A stretch of DNA of 64,000 bases from Portulaca oleracea (taxonomy: Eukaryota; Streptophyta; Magnoliopsida; Caryophyllales; Portulacaceae). Location of the stretch: NCBI GenBank assembly GCA_029582165.1, contig CM055884.1:17626537-17690536 (forward strand), in the 5' to 3' direction. The notes beneath the pieces are model-generated. The model saw nothing but the letters and a program-made list of their open reading frames with translations. It had not been told where the DNA came from and did not search any database. Position numbers and translations under genes: made by a program. Shown piece by piece: positions 23,291 to 34,961 of the stretch; position 1 is the first letter of the stretch, and each line of letters opens with the position of its first letter.

Positions 23291-23500
23291 TGCTTAACAA
23301 TTAAATAATCTTGTATTTAGTTAAATTTTTTAATAACAAGCAACGTACTTGTATTGTTCCCTTTAAAATGAAACAAAAGACGTTCTTTACAAAAGAGTGA
23401 TATTTTTTTTTTTTTTTTTTTTGCGAGTTTGTCTTTATGAGCACTTATCCAAACATAAACCCAAGTGTCTGAAAGTTGGTCTTCTAGTTGCTTGGCTATG

Positions 23501-24430
23501 TTAAGCATAATATCGCTTGAGTTGATCCAAATTTGAGGGTTGAACCATGTCTTCTTCGTCCATTGTGGCGAGCCTGGCTGCTCCGGCGGGTAGGATATCT
23601 TTGATGATGTAGGGTCATTCCCAATTAGGTGCGAATTTTCCCCTTGGGTCTTGTACAGGTGCCCTCATTTCCTTAAGCACCATATCACCTATTTGGAGTG
23701 CGCGATCTTTAACTCTTTTTTTGAAGGCGTGAGAAATCCTGTTTTGATACGCTTGCATGTTGTGTAATGCTTTTAGTCGCCTTTCATGCATTAGCATGAG
23801 TTCTTCAAACCTAGCCCATGCCCATTCCGCCTCTGGCAATTGACTTTCCGGTACTATTCGTAGAGAAGGGACTACGAATTCAACCGCGAGGACGATCCTA
23901 TAGATGTGCGATATCCCCATAATGCAAATGGCAACTTGTTAAGCCAATCCTTGTAAGTGATGGCCATCTTCTTAATGATCCTGGTGTTCACCACACCATT
24001 GGCTTGGGGCCTATAGATGGAAGAGCGATGATGCTGAATGCGGTATTTAGCAACCAACATCTCCACCTCTTTCCGAAAGTGACTTCCATTGTCGTTGATG
24101 ATTTCACGAGATACCCCGTATCTGCAGATAATGTTTCAGAGAATGAACTTTGCCAAATGTTTGGACGTGATTTTATAATAAGACGCTGCCTCTACCTATT
24201 TGGTGAAATAATCAATAGCGACCAGTATCTATTCATGACCTCTCGTACCCGTAGGGTGTATCTTGCCAATGATATCGATGCCCCAAACTGAAAATGGCCA
24301 TGGTAAGTTCAGGGTAGTTAGGTTTGCCGGAGGTTGATGCTACAGATTGACATACTCTTGGCATTTGTGACATTTCCGGACGAACTTGTATACTGGTTTT
24401 GTATAGCCAATTTTAAAGTCGTCCTTCTTA
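23501..24430 (-). pseudogene. Tat-type integrase fragment (3' end of pol)
   Basis: On the minus strand, in order: VRKCHKCQEY (end of the HHCC zinc domain), WPFSVWGIDIIGKI, ILVAIDYFTK.VEAASYYK (first catalytic Asp), CRYGVSREIINDNGSHF (second Asp), HHRSSIYRPQANG, TYKDWLNKLPFALWGYRTS, then the C-terminal domain GDMVLKEMRAPVQDPRGKF and the terminal LKRYYA followed by a stop at 23501-23503. The Glu expected after PQANG is not seen (NGVVNTR). Frames shift several times. No RT precedes it; upstream (24430-24615) is unassigned. Confidence 0.85.
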
Positions 24431-24620
24431 GCTAGGGAGCTGGGGGCCTTAGCTAAAGGATCTAGGTCGAGGTAAGAGTCAAGATCACTAGGAGAACAGA
24501 ATAGGTTGGTTGGTTCACTAAGGTTAATGGCTAAAAAACCAAACAAGAGGTTCAGTCGACTGATAGAAACGGGCTTCGGGGGCTTTAGGATATCAACAGG
24601 ATCAACATGAAACAATCAAG

Positions 24621-25957
24621 TGGGTACCTGCTAGAACAAGGCCACCAATCTCCCTCTCCTAAGGACAGTTCGGATTAACTTCCTCAAAGCCCACTATGGA
24701 CCTGGAGGGTTAAAACGGCAGAATTTCCTAGTTAGTCCCATCCTCACTTCCGTGAGCGAGTTACTAACTATCCCGTTCTTAGCCTTCCATTGACAAGTGA
24801 TCAGTGCATTAGAGAGCTTCCGGTCCCTAATGCACCCCACTTGAAGGAAGGACTAGGGTGGGACGTCGATTATCTTCCTAATTACACCGTAAGTTGCTAA
24901 CCCATACCCAATCACCTATCAACACGCCTAATCCCCCCCAACCTATAGGGTATCTAGCAACATATCATCATTACAAGTATACTAACATCAACAAACCCAA
25001 GCCTAGACATGATCTCCATTATAAAATAGGATATCTCAAGCAAAGTAATCAAAATAACAATCAAGAACAATCAAATTCACCAGGATGCAATTAACAAAGG
25101 AGATAGTAAAATAAGTATGAGAAAACACCTATAATGATGGAAGTGAGTAGAGGATGATCAAATAAATTGATAGCCTTCACAATACTTCAATTGATGAAAC
25201 TTGAATTCTTCAATACAAACCAAATCAAAGCAATAATCTAAGTAGAAATCTCTCTAATCACTCACTAATTACAAACTTTCTCTCACTAAAACTAGAATGA
25301 ACAATAATAATCATAACTCTTTAATAAAATCGTCTCTAAAACTATATATATATATAAGGCATGGGAGTTACATAAAACGCAACTATTTTAGCCATTTCAG
25401 GTGCAGAAAACAAGGCCTTCACCGACGCGATGGCTGGCATAACGGGCCCAACAGAGCGAAATGTTGAAGGCGATTTTGTTTTTACGCGGGTATACGGGCG
25501 CGACGACATGGGTATCGGGCGTGACCATTCTGGCTAAGCAACCTTCTCATTTTTCTCTAAGTCATGCGTCGTAGGTGAGACAACCTTCGGGTCCAGACCC
25601 CTCTGAGCGTAGCGCCCACTACGATTTTGTAGCAGGGGTGACAGTTCTAGGCAGCTTACTTGGCCTTGTCGCGCCCGCTACAAGGCTAATAGCGGGTGCG
25701 ACGGCCCTGGAATGATCCTTTTGAGAAGTCTTCCCGTCCCGGGTTCGCCTTTCTTCAATACTTGGCTCGACTTGGCTTGGGAAATCCTCTAAGAATCCCC
25801 AAATTAGCTTTTAAATGCTCCTTTGACTTGTTTTATTCTTCAAATATGAAAAACCTATAAAAGAAATAAAAACCAAGTGAAAATAAGGAAAACGCCTCGG
25901 AATCGAGCGAAAAAAGAAAGCTCGAGAGTGTAATTTAGGCCTAAAAATGGGCCTAAA
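24621..25957 (-). repeat. LTR of an Athila-type element (left edge uncertain)
   Basis: On the minus strand it starts TGTTTAGGCCCA directly after a GTGTGGGGGGG polypurine tract (plus 25958-25967). Upstream of that tract is GGATGAGCAAAAGCTC, a signature seen before the 3' LTR of Athila-like elements. A TATA box and motif B dyads are inside. The left edge at TGGGTACC (24621) is my best guess. Confidence 0.6.
25341..25705 (-). promoter_or_regulatory. LTR promoter: motif B dyads plus TATA box
   Basis: On the minus strand a TATATATATATATAG run (25341-25360) lies about 45 bp downstream of a region containing GTAGCGCCCACTAC (25609), GTAGCAGGGGTGAC (25629), GTCGCGCCCGCTAC (25668-25681) and AGCGGGTGCGAC (25691). 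Arms swap between GTCG/CGAC and GTAG/CTAC. Confidence 0.65.
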
Positions 25958-25967
25958 CACCCCCCCA

Positions 25968-27960
25968 CACTTGAGCTTTTGCTCATCCCGAGCAAAACAG
26001 AACAAACAATCCTAAAACTAAATAACCACTCCACTTTCGTAGGAGGAAACAAGTGCATGTAGGGTATGCACAAAGCCATTTAATCCCCCCGACAGCCCGG
26101 GTGGACAAGGTGGGTCTCGTGAGGGTTTGTAGCGCCTATACCCACAAAAGCAATGAAAAAGGGAAAATGGAAAGAAAGAAAGGTGAAAAGCAAAGCCAAA
26201 AACAAATGAAGAAAAAGAAGATAATTGTGTCCTCAACAATGCACCTAGTTCTCAAACAGGCCCCATCAATCAAATGGAAGAGGCAAACATGGACAAACAA
26301 GGACATCTAGGTCGGAAAGCTGCCAATCTTTGAGGTTTTCAACCCTAAGCATCTCGTAATGAGCGAAAATCCTCGTGCACAAGTGCAAATGGGCCCTAAC
26401 TAATCTTTTCTAGCTTAAGTCGGTTAGTCAAAGTCAAATTCATGCCCAAGCTCGACTTTATTACTTTACTTTTTAAGCTACGTGTCGCCCTCATCCATTT
26501 GGTGTCGCCCTTGGCTTTGTGACGGCCGTAGGAGACATGGAAAAGAGTTTCATCACCTTATTCAACTTCCACATTCTTTTCTCATTTCCTTTTTCTTCTC
26601 TTTTTTTCATGTTTTCAAGGGTGTCGGTTTTTCTGGAATTGAACCGGCCTTCGCAAAGGGTTACCCTCCCAATTTGGGTTGCTCAATTCGTAAACATTGC
26701 TCTTAAGGAATATGAGCGCCGTCCACTCACACTCACACCAACCTTCATTGGTATTTCCGACGTTATTAATTAATGAAAAAAAGCAAGAGCATTGAACAAC
26801 TAAAACTTTCCAACTTTGAGCGAGAAAATCACAATCGGGCGTGTAATAAGATGAGGATTCTGCTTTGACACTCAATGTCAGGATCTAATAGGGGTAAGTC
26901 ATGACAGTAATTCTACCTAGAGCCTATTATTGTTCATATCGACCGCTTCCAAACGATTAACTTGGTCAGTTAAGCAACTGTCTACACGATTGTGAACGAG
27001 ATCATCTCCTAAAAGAAAAGCGGACTCTTTTTGGGGTTTTTCACAACTTTTTTCCCTTTTTTCTTTCATTTTCTACAGCAAGCTCTTTTTTTTTTTCAAA
27101 TTTATCAAATTATAACAAAGCCTAAAAGAAAAAACAACGTGCTAGGTGGTCTACCCTCGAACACAAATAACACCCCCCATACACATGTAAAACGCCACAA
27201 TGTCCTCATTGTGGGTTAACGCCACAATGTCCTCATTGTGGGTTACGGAGTTTCATGAAAGGTAGCACAAGATATAAACATGCAAAACAACTAGCACGGA
27301 AAAGGGTGGCGACCCAATCCCACACGCTACAACAAGAAAAACTAACACATACATACTTAGGGGCATGCCACCAAAAAGAGTAAAATCAAGCATGCAACAA
27401 GGATCATTATATACACCGAAAGGAGAAACGGAAAAAGGTCACCTCATTAGTTTTCAATTATAACACTCGATCTCCGATCCAAAAGAACTATGCATAGGTT
27501 TAGGATATTTAAATGAAACCACCTAGGTGCAAAAAGTTCTAGCATGCAAAAACGACAAATATAAAAAGAAATTAACTAACTAAAAAGACTAAAACATATA
27601 GACAATATGTACATTGATTAGGATAAACCTTAACCCCTAATCTCATTCCTTGAGGCGGGATATGAGGGTGAAATACTCTCCAAAAACCGTTCCTACACTC
27701 GATGAAATCGAGCGCAAACCAACAGCCACCACCAAATAACCCATAAGAAGAGACTCATAGACAACCACCAAGACAATGCTAGGATGGGGAATGATATGCA
27801 ACACAAGGGATAACCTAGTCATGACGACAACTGACCCGACAAAACCAATGAAAATGTGACTCACTCCCCTCCTAATCTCCCAGTGAAGCACCCCCCACAC
27901 TTATTTAATACCCACAACATATGTAAAAAGCACTAAAAGGTTAAGTGGGGGCAGGGACGC
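25968..27960 (-). other. Long 3' noncoding region of the Athila-type element
   Basis: No frame resembles a protein. It shares blocks with 43660-45400 in the four-LTR array: GTGGACAAGGTGGGTCTCG, GAGGGTTT.TAGC..CTATACCC, the hairpin at 27195-27241, and GGTGGCGACCC. The two elements therefore share this segment although their LTRs differ. A T-rich run lies near 27085. Confidence 0.6.
27195..27241 (-). repeat. Two tandem CCACAATG-TCCT-CATTGTGG hairpins
   Basis: Perfect 8-bp stems with a four-base loop at 27195-27214 and 27222-27241, repeating with a 27-bp step. A third version with a slightly shorter stem is at 44870-44889 in the other element family. It would be in the 3' part of the genomic RNA. 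Confidence 0.75.
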
Positions 27961-27967
27961 TTACAAA

Positions 27968-29335
27968 TCATTGCTTGGGTCCTCCCGAAGGAGGAGGATA
28001 CGGGTAGTAGGGAAAGTAGGTCGGGTAGTAGGGGTTTGTGTAATCCTCTGGCGCTGGGTTGTGGCCGGCAACAAAGTAATGATAATACCCCCAGTCGCGG
28101 AAATATTGTTTTTGTTGTTGGAAATACTTCTCATGCCTTTGCAGTTGCGAATGGACATTGTTGAGTGTAGACTGCTGGGCGTTCAACAATGCTTGTTGAC
28201 TCTCCAAAAAGTTGTATTGACTTTGGAGTAGGGTCTGCTGCTGCAGGAAGATAACACTTAAATGCTCGAGAGTAGAGTTGATGTGTCCCAATGAGCCTTG
28301 CCATGACAACCCTCCAATTCCTTCTCCTACCTCGGCATTCCCCCTAGCATGTCCCTCTTCTTCTTCGCCTTCATCATCTTCTTCAACTCCTCATCGTACT
28401 GTTCCTTCTTATCCTCGAGCACATCCAGACCTCCCACTATACGTTGGCAACTGTATTGCTAGTCGCACGACAAGTTGTGGGGGTTTGGTGATTTCAAGCC
28501 ACCCCTTGGCTTTCTCCGGATCAAGGTGAATAGACGTCTTGTTGACGTCGTGCCCGTGGACATAGATCGTACGAGTACGGCTCTTCGCGAGGATACCCAT
28601 CATTTGCAGCCTATCTCCGTCAGTGGGGTCCAGGAAGTAATGCGACTTCCAGTTGCTCAAATAGGCTTCGAAACCCTCATGTTTGAGGAAATGACAGATA
28701 ATGTGCCCCACGCCTATTGTGGTGGGCCGGTTCTCCATGATGATCTTCCTTAGGCAGTGCAAAATGCAGGATCCCGTGTTGACCTGGTGACCTCTAACGA
28801 CATTGAAGATCATGAACAAATCATCCTTACAGATCTTAGGTCGCCCATCATCTCGCCTGAACATGGAGCTCGTCACGATCCTATGCAAGAGTCAAATCGA
28901 GAGATTACAAAAGTCTCGCCCCTTAGAGTTACGCGGGCATTAAAAGAGTATGTTTCCTCCCCTCGACTCTGCATGCATTCTCCTCTAGCAAGCCAGTTCC
29001 TTCATCGCCTCTTGGTCGTCAAACTTCTCACATTGCTCATAGAACCTTCAATCCAAGGGTAGATCAAGTGTCCGACATATAGCTTAAACTGTGTATTCTT
29101 TCTCATTTGCCACCCGATAGTTGAACTTTACCCTCTCGGTGCCATCATCGTAGACCCGTAGTGAACTCAGGAACTCTAGAATAGGTTGATCAGCGATCGA
29201 GTAATTGACCGTTATAAAAGCCTCCCATCCTAGGGTCCGGATGAAATGATCGAATTTGGGCTTACAATACACGGCTTTGACCGTTCCCGCATGATAAACA
29301 TCAGGAGCGCATATCTTTCTATCTTTGTACTTCAT
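27968..29335 (-). pseudogene. Athila ORF1-like gag, broken
   Basis: Pieces on the minus strand in order: 29335-29084 (FDHFIRTLGWEAFITVNY, ILEFLSSLRV, VKFNYRVANEKEYTV), 28888-28409 (MHRIVTSSMF, DLFMIFNVVRGHQVN, CILHCLRKII, IICHFLKHEGFEAYL), 28309-27968 (Gln-rich coiled coil, then Tyr/Pro-rich end YYPTYFPYYPYPPPSGG). This is the block order I know from Athila-type ORF1 (putative plant transposon protein) sequences. Several frameshifts separate the pieces. No zinc knuckle and no pol follow, so the unit was gag-only before decay. Confidence 0.65.
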
Positions 29336-29499
29336 ATAGAGCTGTTTATGAGCATCCCCCTGAAAGGTAACCTTGGCATTTGGATCGCACTGGATTTGCG
29401 TGCCCGGTTGAGCTTTGTAGCGATCCTTCCCGGGAGAAGATGGCTCCGGGGGTGGTGAAGGAGATTCCTCAACACGGGACCTCTTGCATTTACCCGTAA

Positions 29500-30250
29500 T
29501 TTGAGTAAATGTGTGTGTATAGTAGTGCTAGGTGATGAAGTTACACAACAAGTGAAGAACCTAAGTCTCAAAAAGATGAAAATCGAGCACAAGTAACAAA
29601 CCAAATGAGTTTGAAAAGGAACTTATGCAACAATTAACAAGCAATGTACCTCAATAGAGACCTTAGGATGGAAATGCCACCAAAAACGAGCTCTTGGGGG
29701 CGAACTTTGAGGATTAGGTTTTGCAAAGGGTGAAGAAGAGTGAAGATTGAGAAGATGGAGGTGTGGTTATGGTGAAATTTGAGTGGAGAGGGCAAGGATT
29801 TTGTGTGAGAGGGGATGTGAGGTTGCGGGCGCTAGGGTTTTTGAGAAAGAGAGGGTCGAGCTTATAGAAGGAAAGAAGAAGAAATGAAATGAAAAAGTGG
29901 GAAATCGGGTTTATAGGGCCGTCAAATTTGTGAATTCCTGACCGACCGCAGGTGTTATGCTGAGCGTCTCGAGCGCAACAAATCTGGAAATCTGAATTTT
30001 TTACCCTGGCGTCGTCGCGGTCGCTACAGCCGGCGTGACACCTGTTTAGATCCTCCAGAGGATTTAGGGAAAACTGGTGTCGCGACCACTACAAGATGTG
30101 TTACGGGCGTGACGAGACTAGAATTCTCCTTGTTCTTATTTCTTCTTGAGCCACCAACTGTGACGGGCGTTACGGGCTTTGTAGCGCCTGCCACGACTTC
30201 CTGTCCCCAAGCTCAAGATTCCTAAACTCAAAAATAAACTAAATGCTAAA
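29500..30250 (-). repeat. LTR-like region with motif B promoter (edges undefined)
   Basis: It lies between gag (downstream on the minus strand) and the end of an Athila-like pol (upstream), as expected for an LTR. It holds a TATA box, CCCTATAAACCC on the minus strand (29907-29918). Dyads are at about 30013 (GTCGCGGTCGCTAC), 30078 (GTCGCGACCACTAC), 30101, 30160 and 30181 (GTAGCGCCTGCCACGAC). I could not match its ends to the LTR at 24621-25957. Confidence 0.5.
29907..30197 (-). promoter_or_regulatory. Motif B dyads upstream of TATA box
   Basis: The dyad cluster ends 27 bp upstream of the TATA box on the minus strand. Arms are imperfect but follow GTMGCG..CGCKAC. Confidence 0.6.
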
Positions 30251-30403
30251 AACCATGATTTCTTCTCTTTTCGAGTTCTTTCCTCTAAAACTCCACTAAC
30301 ACTCTCAAAACCACAATACTACACTCACTCACTCTTCCTCACACTCTACTTCTTTCACTCCTCTGTTCACTCTCATTTTTACGTCAATTTTTCTCTAATC
30401 TTT

Positions 30404-31171
30404 CTACTCCCTATTCTTTTTCTTATTTTTCACTCCATTTTTTTCTTTTTTCTCTTCTTTTTTTTCTTTTTCTTTTCCTCCTAGAACTAATACCTCAAAA
30501 GAAAAACAGAAAAGACGTAAGGAAGAATAAAGGAAAATGAATGAAGAAAGAAAATATGAAAATATGTAAAAATATGGGGTGCCTCCTATAAAGAGCTTGT
30601 TTACGGTCTCTAGCTCGACCCAAACACTTACCCATGAGTTGAAATCAGCGAAGTATGTCACAATTGTCGCCGCATACTCCTCTCCCATCATGTAGGGCAT
30701 GATCTTCGACGAATTCACCTTGAAAATTCGTCTGTCGTCAGTTTGTAACTCTATAACCCCAGTCAGATGGATTTTGATGATTTCAAAGGGTCCCAACCAT
30801 CTAGATCTCAACTTTCCCAAGAAAAGATTAAGCCTTGAGTTAAAAACTAGGACTCGGTCTCCCACTTCAAACCCTCGATGGTTTAAAGGTTTGTCGTGCC
30901 AAGCTTTTGTTCTTTCCTTGAAAATCTTGTCATTTTCATAAGCTTGGCGTCTAAGCTCTTCAAGTTCCTCGAGTTGGAACAACCGCCTCTCGCCCGCAGT
31001 TTTGATGTCATAGTTGATTTTTCCAACAGCCCGAAAAGTTCTATGTTCATGCTTCACCGGGAAGTGGCACGCTTTTCCATAAAGTAAGCGATAGGGGGTT
31101 ATACCTATGGGGATTTTAAGGGCAGTCCGGCAGGCCCACAATGCGTCATCCAACTTATCAACCCCAATCGT
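30404..31171 (-). pseudogene. Athila-type integrase C-terminal domain
   Basis: The minus-strand frame reads DKLDDALWACRTALKIPIG, PYRLLYGKACHFPVK, the Glu/Arg-rich LEELEELRRQAYEN, then FEVGDRVLVFNSRLNLF.GKLRSRWLGPFEI and FKVNSSKIMPYM. This is the standard end of Athila-like pol (integrase GPY/F module: RWLGPF). It is uninterrupted for 200 codons. It begins abruptly at 31171, where another LTR is inserted; the preceding part of integrase is at 33399 onward, with the middle missing. Confidence 0.88.
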
Positions 31172-32190
31172 TGTAGACACCGAATTTCGTACTGGTGAAA
31201 CTCACCCGAGAAGATTGGGGCCGACACAGCCAGCAAAGCCCAGGTCATACCCAAGAGGCGCAAAAGCAATGAAGCCTCTTTACAAATAGCAAGGCCACGG
31301 GTCCTTAGCTTGCTCACCTTCAAGATAGGCCCAAAACGTGCGCCTAGCCCAATAGGAAATAGGATGGTCGCAGGGCCTACCTCACAATCACAGCCTGCTT
31401 GATCGGTTGCCACGCTAGCAATCCGTGTGAAGATAATTCACTAGTCGTAGGGCCTTGCTGCAAATTCTAGATTTTGGTGCCAACTTTTTCCCTCCCATGC
31501 AATTGTGATCCCATAATCACAACCCCTTGACCTTTGACTGTTGACTTGAGGATGGCCGTGGGGCCTTCCTAACTGGCATGGAGTGCATGAACTTTGGATC
31601 ATGCCTCCCCTCCTTCCATTCCATGACCTCCCTTCCTCACTTATAAATACCACTCCTTCCACCTCTCATTTCATCAATTCTCACCATCAACTACTATTTT
31701 CTAAACTCCTCCACTCATACTATCTACTCTCGTCTATTACTACCAACCATCATCCATATTCCTCCATAATCTCCATTCTACACCACCTTCATGTAGCCCA
31801 CATTCCCTCCAAGATCCTCAACTAAGCCATATTCAAGTGTTCGTCATAAGGAGCCCGATCTTCCTTCCACCGTATCAAAGCTTAAAGTGAGGTTCATCCA
31901 TCTTTTGTGTTTAATAATACAATTTATTTTCATATATCACTCTATTGGCACATTCGTTTTGTAAAAACCTTCATATTTTATTCTTACATGATTTGGAATA
32001 TAACATCATGAAATTCACTAAACTTCTTCCCACTCATCCTCATTTCAAGTTCGGTTTTAGTAGAGTCTGTTTTTAAACAGGCGAATTCAAGAGTTCTTTA
32101 ATTCTCGAATTTGTAACCTTGCCTCCGAATTCGGAATTCGGGTTCATAGACCAGAGTTATTTTCTTTATTTTGATTTGTCGATTTCCTAA
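31172..32190 (+). repeat. Truncated LTR of the TGTAGACACC family, plus strand
   Basis: It begins TGTAGACACCGAATTTCG at 31172 and includes a TATA box, CTTATAAATACC, at 31640-31651. Degenerate motif D copies (AAGGCCACGGGTCCTT at about 31290, then weaker ones to 31570) lie upstream. It ends at GATTTCCTAA near 32185, where the U5 half is missing. From about 31650 to 32180 it is the inverted counterpart of 35430-35930. Confidence 0.8.
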
Positions 32191-33398
32191 GTAACTCCTC
32201 GAATAAAACAAGTGGATTGAACATGTATGTCACTAATTTGGTACATTTTAGGGTCGACAATCGCATAAAGTCTTTCGTAGTGAGCTTTTGGCAATTGAAC
32301 GAAATGCTTAGTAAAATCAATCAGCCACTTTCAATTTTATCTAAGTTAAAGATCAAATTATCAAAAGACCCCTAATTATAGAGTCCTCTGTATCTAGTTC
32401 ACTTCATAATCAGTTTAATCCTAAGGGTTCCGACTATCGAATTTCTCTGTACGATACTTCATTCAACAATCTAATTCCATGCTAATGGTGGGCAAACTAA
32501 AGCAATGACATACATAATCAAAGGATAAATAAAATGCATTCAAATTAGATTAACAAACTTGTTCAGTACAACAATATTCAATCCATAAAAGCAACTAGAA
32601 AGGGTTTATCCCGTAAACAAAGAAAACTACTCACTACTCATGTTCGGAACACAAAACATATAAAAATCTACTCTAGAAAGCATGAAATCTAAAAGAAAGA
32701 GAAGTAAACCGAGATGAAAATCGATCTGCGCTTGAATGATATTCGATGGGGACTTTTGCTCCTCTACTTTTATCAAATTCTTGCAAACCGATTATCCAAA
32801 AACTCAACAAACTCTCTCAATCTTCATTAAGGATGAATGTGGATGGATTTGTGGAAGAAGGGATGGATGAATATGCTGATGAAGATGATGATGGAATGAG
32901 TGAATGATGAATGGAAATAGCCGTAACACAATTATATAACATTAAAACGAAGTTAAAACGCCATTTCCATAACAAACAGGGCCAACACGGACCGTGCTAG
33001 GTCAACATAGTCCGTGTTGACACAAACACGCGTCCTGTTGACTAGACACGGGTCGTGTTGCCCGCTGTAGAAGATTTTCTGAGCTTCTAGACCCTGAAAC
33101 GGGTCGTGTCGGGCTTTATAGCATCCGTGTTGCAGTCTGACTTCTCCCTTTGATGTCTTAGACCTTAGTTTGAACCTTGGGGTCGATCTCTCTCTTGTTT
33201 TATGATCTATTTGGACTTCTACAACTTGGTTTTGAGCTTGATTTGATCAATACCAGTCCAATTTCCTATAAAAATATACTAAACTCCAACCAAGCATAAA
33301 ATAGAGAATTCCTGTATAAAAATAATACATTCATATCTAAAACACTCAAATTAACTCTAAATAATCCAAGATCACAAATATATAAAATACACTTATCA
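32191..33398 (-). repeat. LTR fragment of a TGATAAGTG family, minus strand
   Basis: The right edge is sharp: integrase code resumes at 33399 and the minus strand starts TGATAAGTGTATTTTAT, a typical LTR opening. A TATA-like TTATATAAT lies at plus 32931-32940, with motif A dyads upstream at 32984-33136. The left edge, against 32190, is unclear. Confidence 0.65.
32931..33136 (-). promoter_or_regulatory. Motif A dyads upstream of TATA-like box in a gypsy-context LTR
   Basis: Dyads at 32986-32996 (CACGGACCGTG), 33003-33019 (CAACATAGTCCGTGTTG), then GCGTCCTGTTG, GGGTCGTGTTG and GGGTCGTGTCGGG at roughly 20-bp spacing. This is the same motif as in the copia LTRs, but the LTR is otherwise unlike them. 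Confidence 0.65.
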
Positions 33399-34961
33399 GT
33401 CTCGAACTTCTTCTCAATAAAGTGGGAACCATTATCGCTAATAATTATCCGGAGAATACTAAGTCTCGGGAAGATGACCCGCTTGAGAAACCTTGAAACT
33501 GACTTCGCATTACACCGCACACATGGGGTAGCCTCTACCCATTTAGACACATAATCCAAAGCCACGAGGATATATTGATTACCTCTAGAAGAAGAGAATG
33601 GCCCCATGAAGTCGATTCCCTATACATCAAATACCTCTACTTCAAGGATGTAATTGAGGGGTGCCTCATTTCTTCGTGAAATATTTCCACTCCGTTGGCA
33701 CTTGTCACATGATGGGATATGAATATAAGCATCCTTGAGCAATGTAGGCCACCAATATCTTGCTGGCAAAACTCGAGTTGTCGTCTTGTTTCCGCCTCCA
33801 TGCCCTCCACAAGGGAGTTCATGGCAATGGGTAAGAACTAATCAGACCTCATTCTCGGGTAAACACCTCTGATACATACCATTGTTACACAACCGGAAGA
33901 GAAGTGGATCATCCCAATAATAGTGCTTGACATCATAGGAAAACTTCTTCTTTTAATGCGGCGTATGGCCGGTCCATGCTACCTCACTTACAAGATAATT
34001 GATGATGTCGGCATACCAGGGATTGGCATCTTTGACGGCGAGGAGTTGCTCGATGGGGAACGAGTCATTAATCGGTTGGTCCTCCAAATCAACTAGAATC
34101 TGGGAAAGGTGGTCGGCCACCACATTTTTCGGGCCCGCTTTGTCTCGAATTTCTATATCAAACTCTTGCATCAATGGGACCCAACGAATTAGCCTTGGTT
34201 TCGCCTCCTTCTTTCCCATCAAATACTTAAGTGCCGAATGGCGGTATAAACTATCACTCGGGAGAACATAAGGTATTGGAAAAATTTGTTAAGGGCAAAG
34301 ACAATTGCCAAGAGCTCTTTCTCAGTCGTGGTATAATTTTTCTAAGCTTGGTCCAATGCATGGCTGGCAAAGTAGATTAAATGTTGTTGTCTATCCTTGG
34401 TTTGGGCAAGACAAGCCCCGATGGGATAATCACTCGCGTCGACTATGACTTCAAACGGGAGTGCCCAATCTAGGGTTGAACTACTGGTGCTGAAATAAGT
34501 GCGTGCTTTAACCTGCTGAACGACTCGAAACAATCGTCACAAAACACAAACGGGGTATCCTTGCACAAAAGGTCGGTCAAGGGACGAGCTATTTTGTAAA
34601 AGTCCTTGACAAACGGGCGATAAAATCCAGCATGTCCAAGGAAGCTACACACCCCTTTAACAGAAACTAGGGGGTGGTAGTCGCTCAATCACCTCGATTT
34701 TCGCTTTGTCCACCTCGATACCCCTCGAAGACACTACATGACCCAAAACAATGCCCTCCTCCACCATAAGATGACATTTCTCCCAGTTTAACACCAAATC
34801 AACATCTTTGCAACGAACAAGAATTTTATTAAGATTACTAAGACAGTCATCAAAAGTCTGGCTATACACGAAGAAATCGTCCATAAACACGTTCATAATA
34901 TGTTCAATACAGTCACTAAAGATGGCCATCATGCACCTTCAGAAGGTGCCAGGCGCGGTAC
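33399..34961 (-). pseudogene. Athila-type pol fragment: RT end, RNase H, integrase start
   Basis: On the minus strand, in order: APGTF(stop)RCMMAIFSD then VFMDDFFVYSQTFDDC (catalytic FMDD, near 34880), GIVLGHVVSSRGIEVDKAKIE, a frameshift near 34670, VKGVCSFLGHAGFYRPFVKDF, another frameshift, LPFEVIVDASDYPIGACLAQ (RNase H), RLIRWVPLMQEFDIEIRDK and NVVADHLSQ. After more breaks come an integrase zinc-domain remnant (about 33822-33640) and the core start [26 protein letters not shown] with IISDNGSHF. It ends at 33399 after EKKFE; the catalytic Glu region is lost. At the other end it is cut by an LTR at 34962. Confidence 0.9.

Noticed and set aside
30404..30600. C-terminal extension of the integrase frame (hydrophobic then Lys/Glu-rich)
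   Set aside because: Translation of a pyrimidine-rich tract after the normal end of pol; not a transmembrane domain gain.
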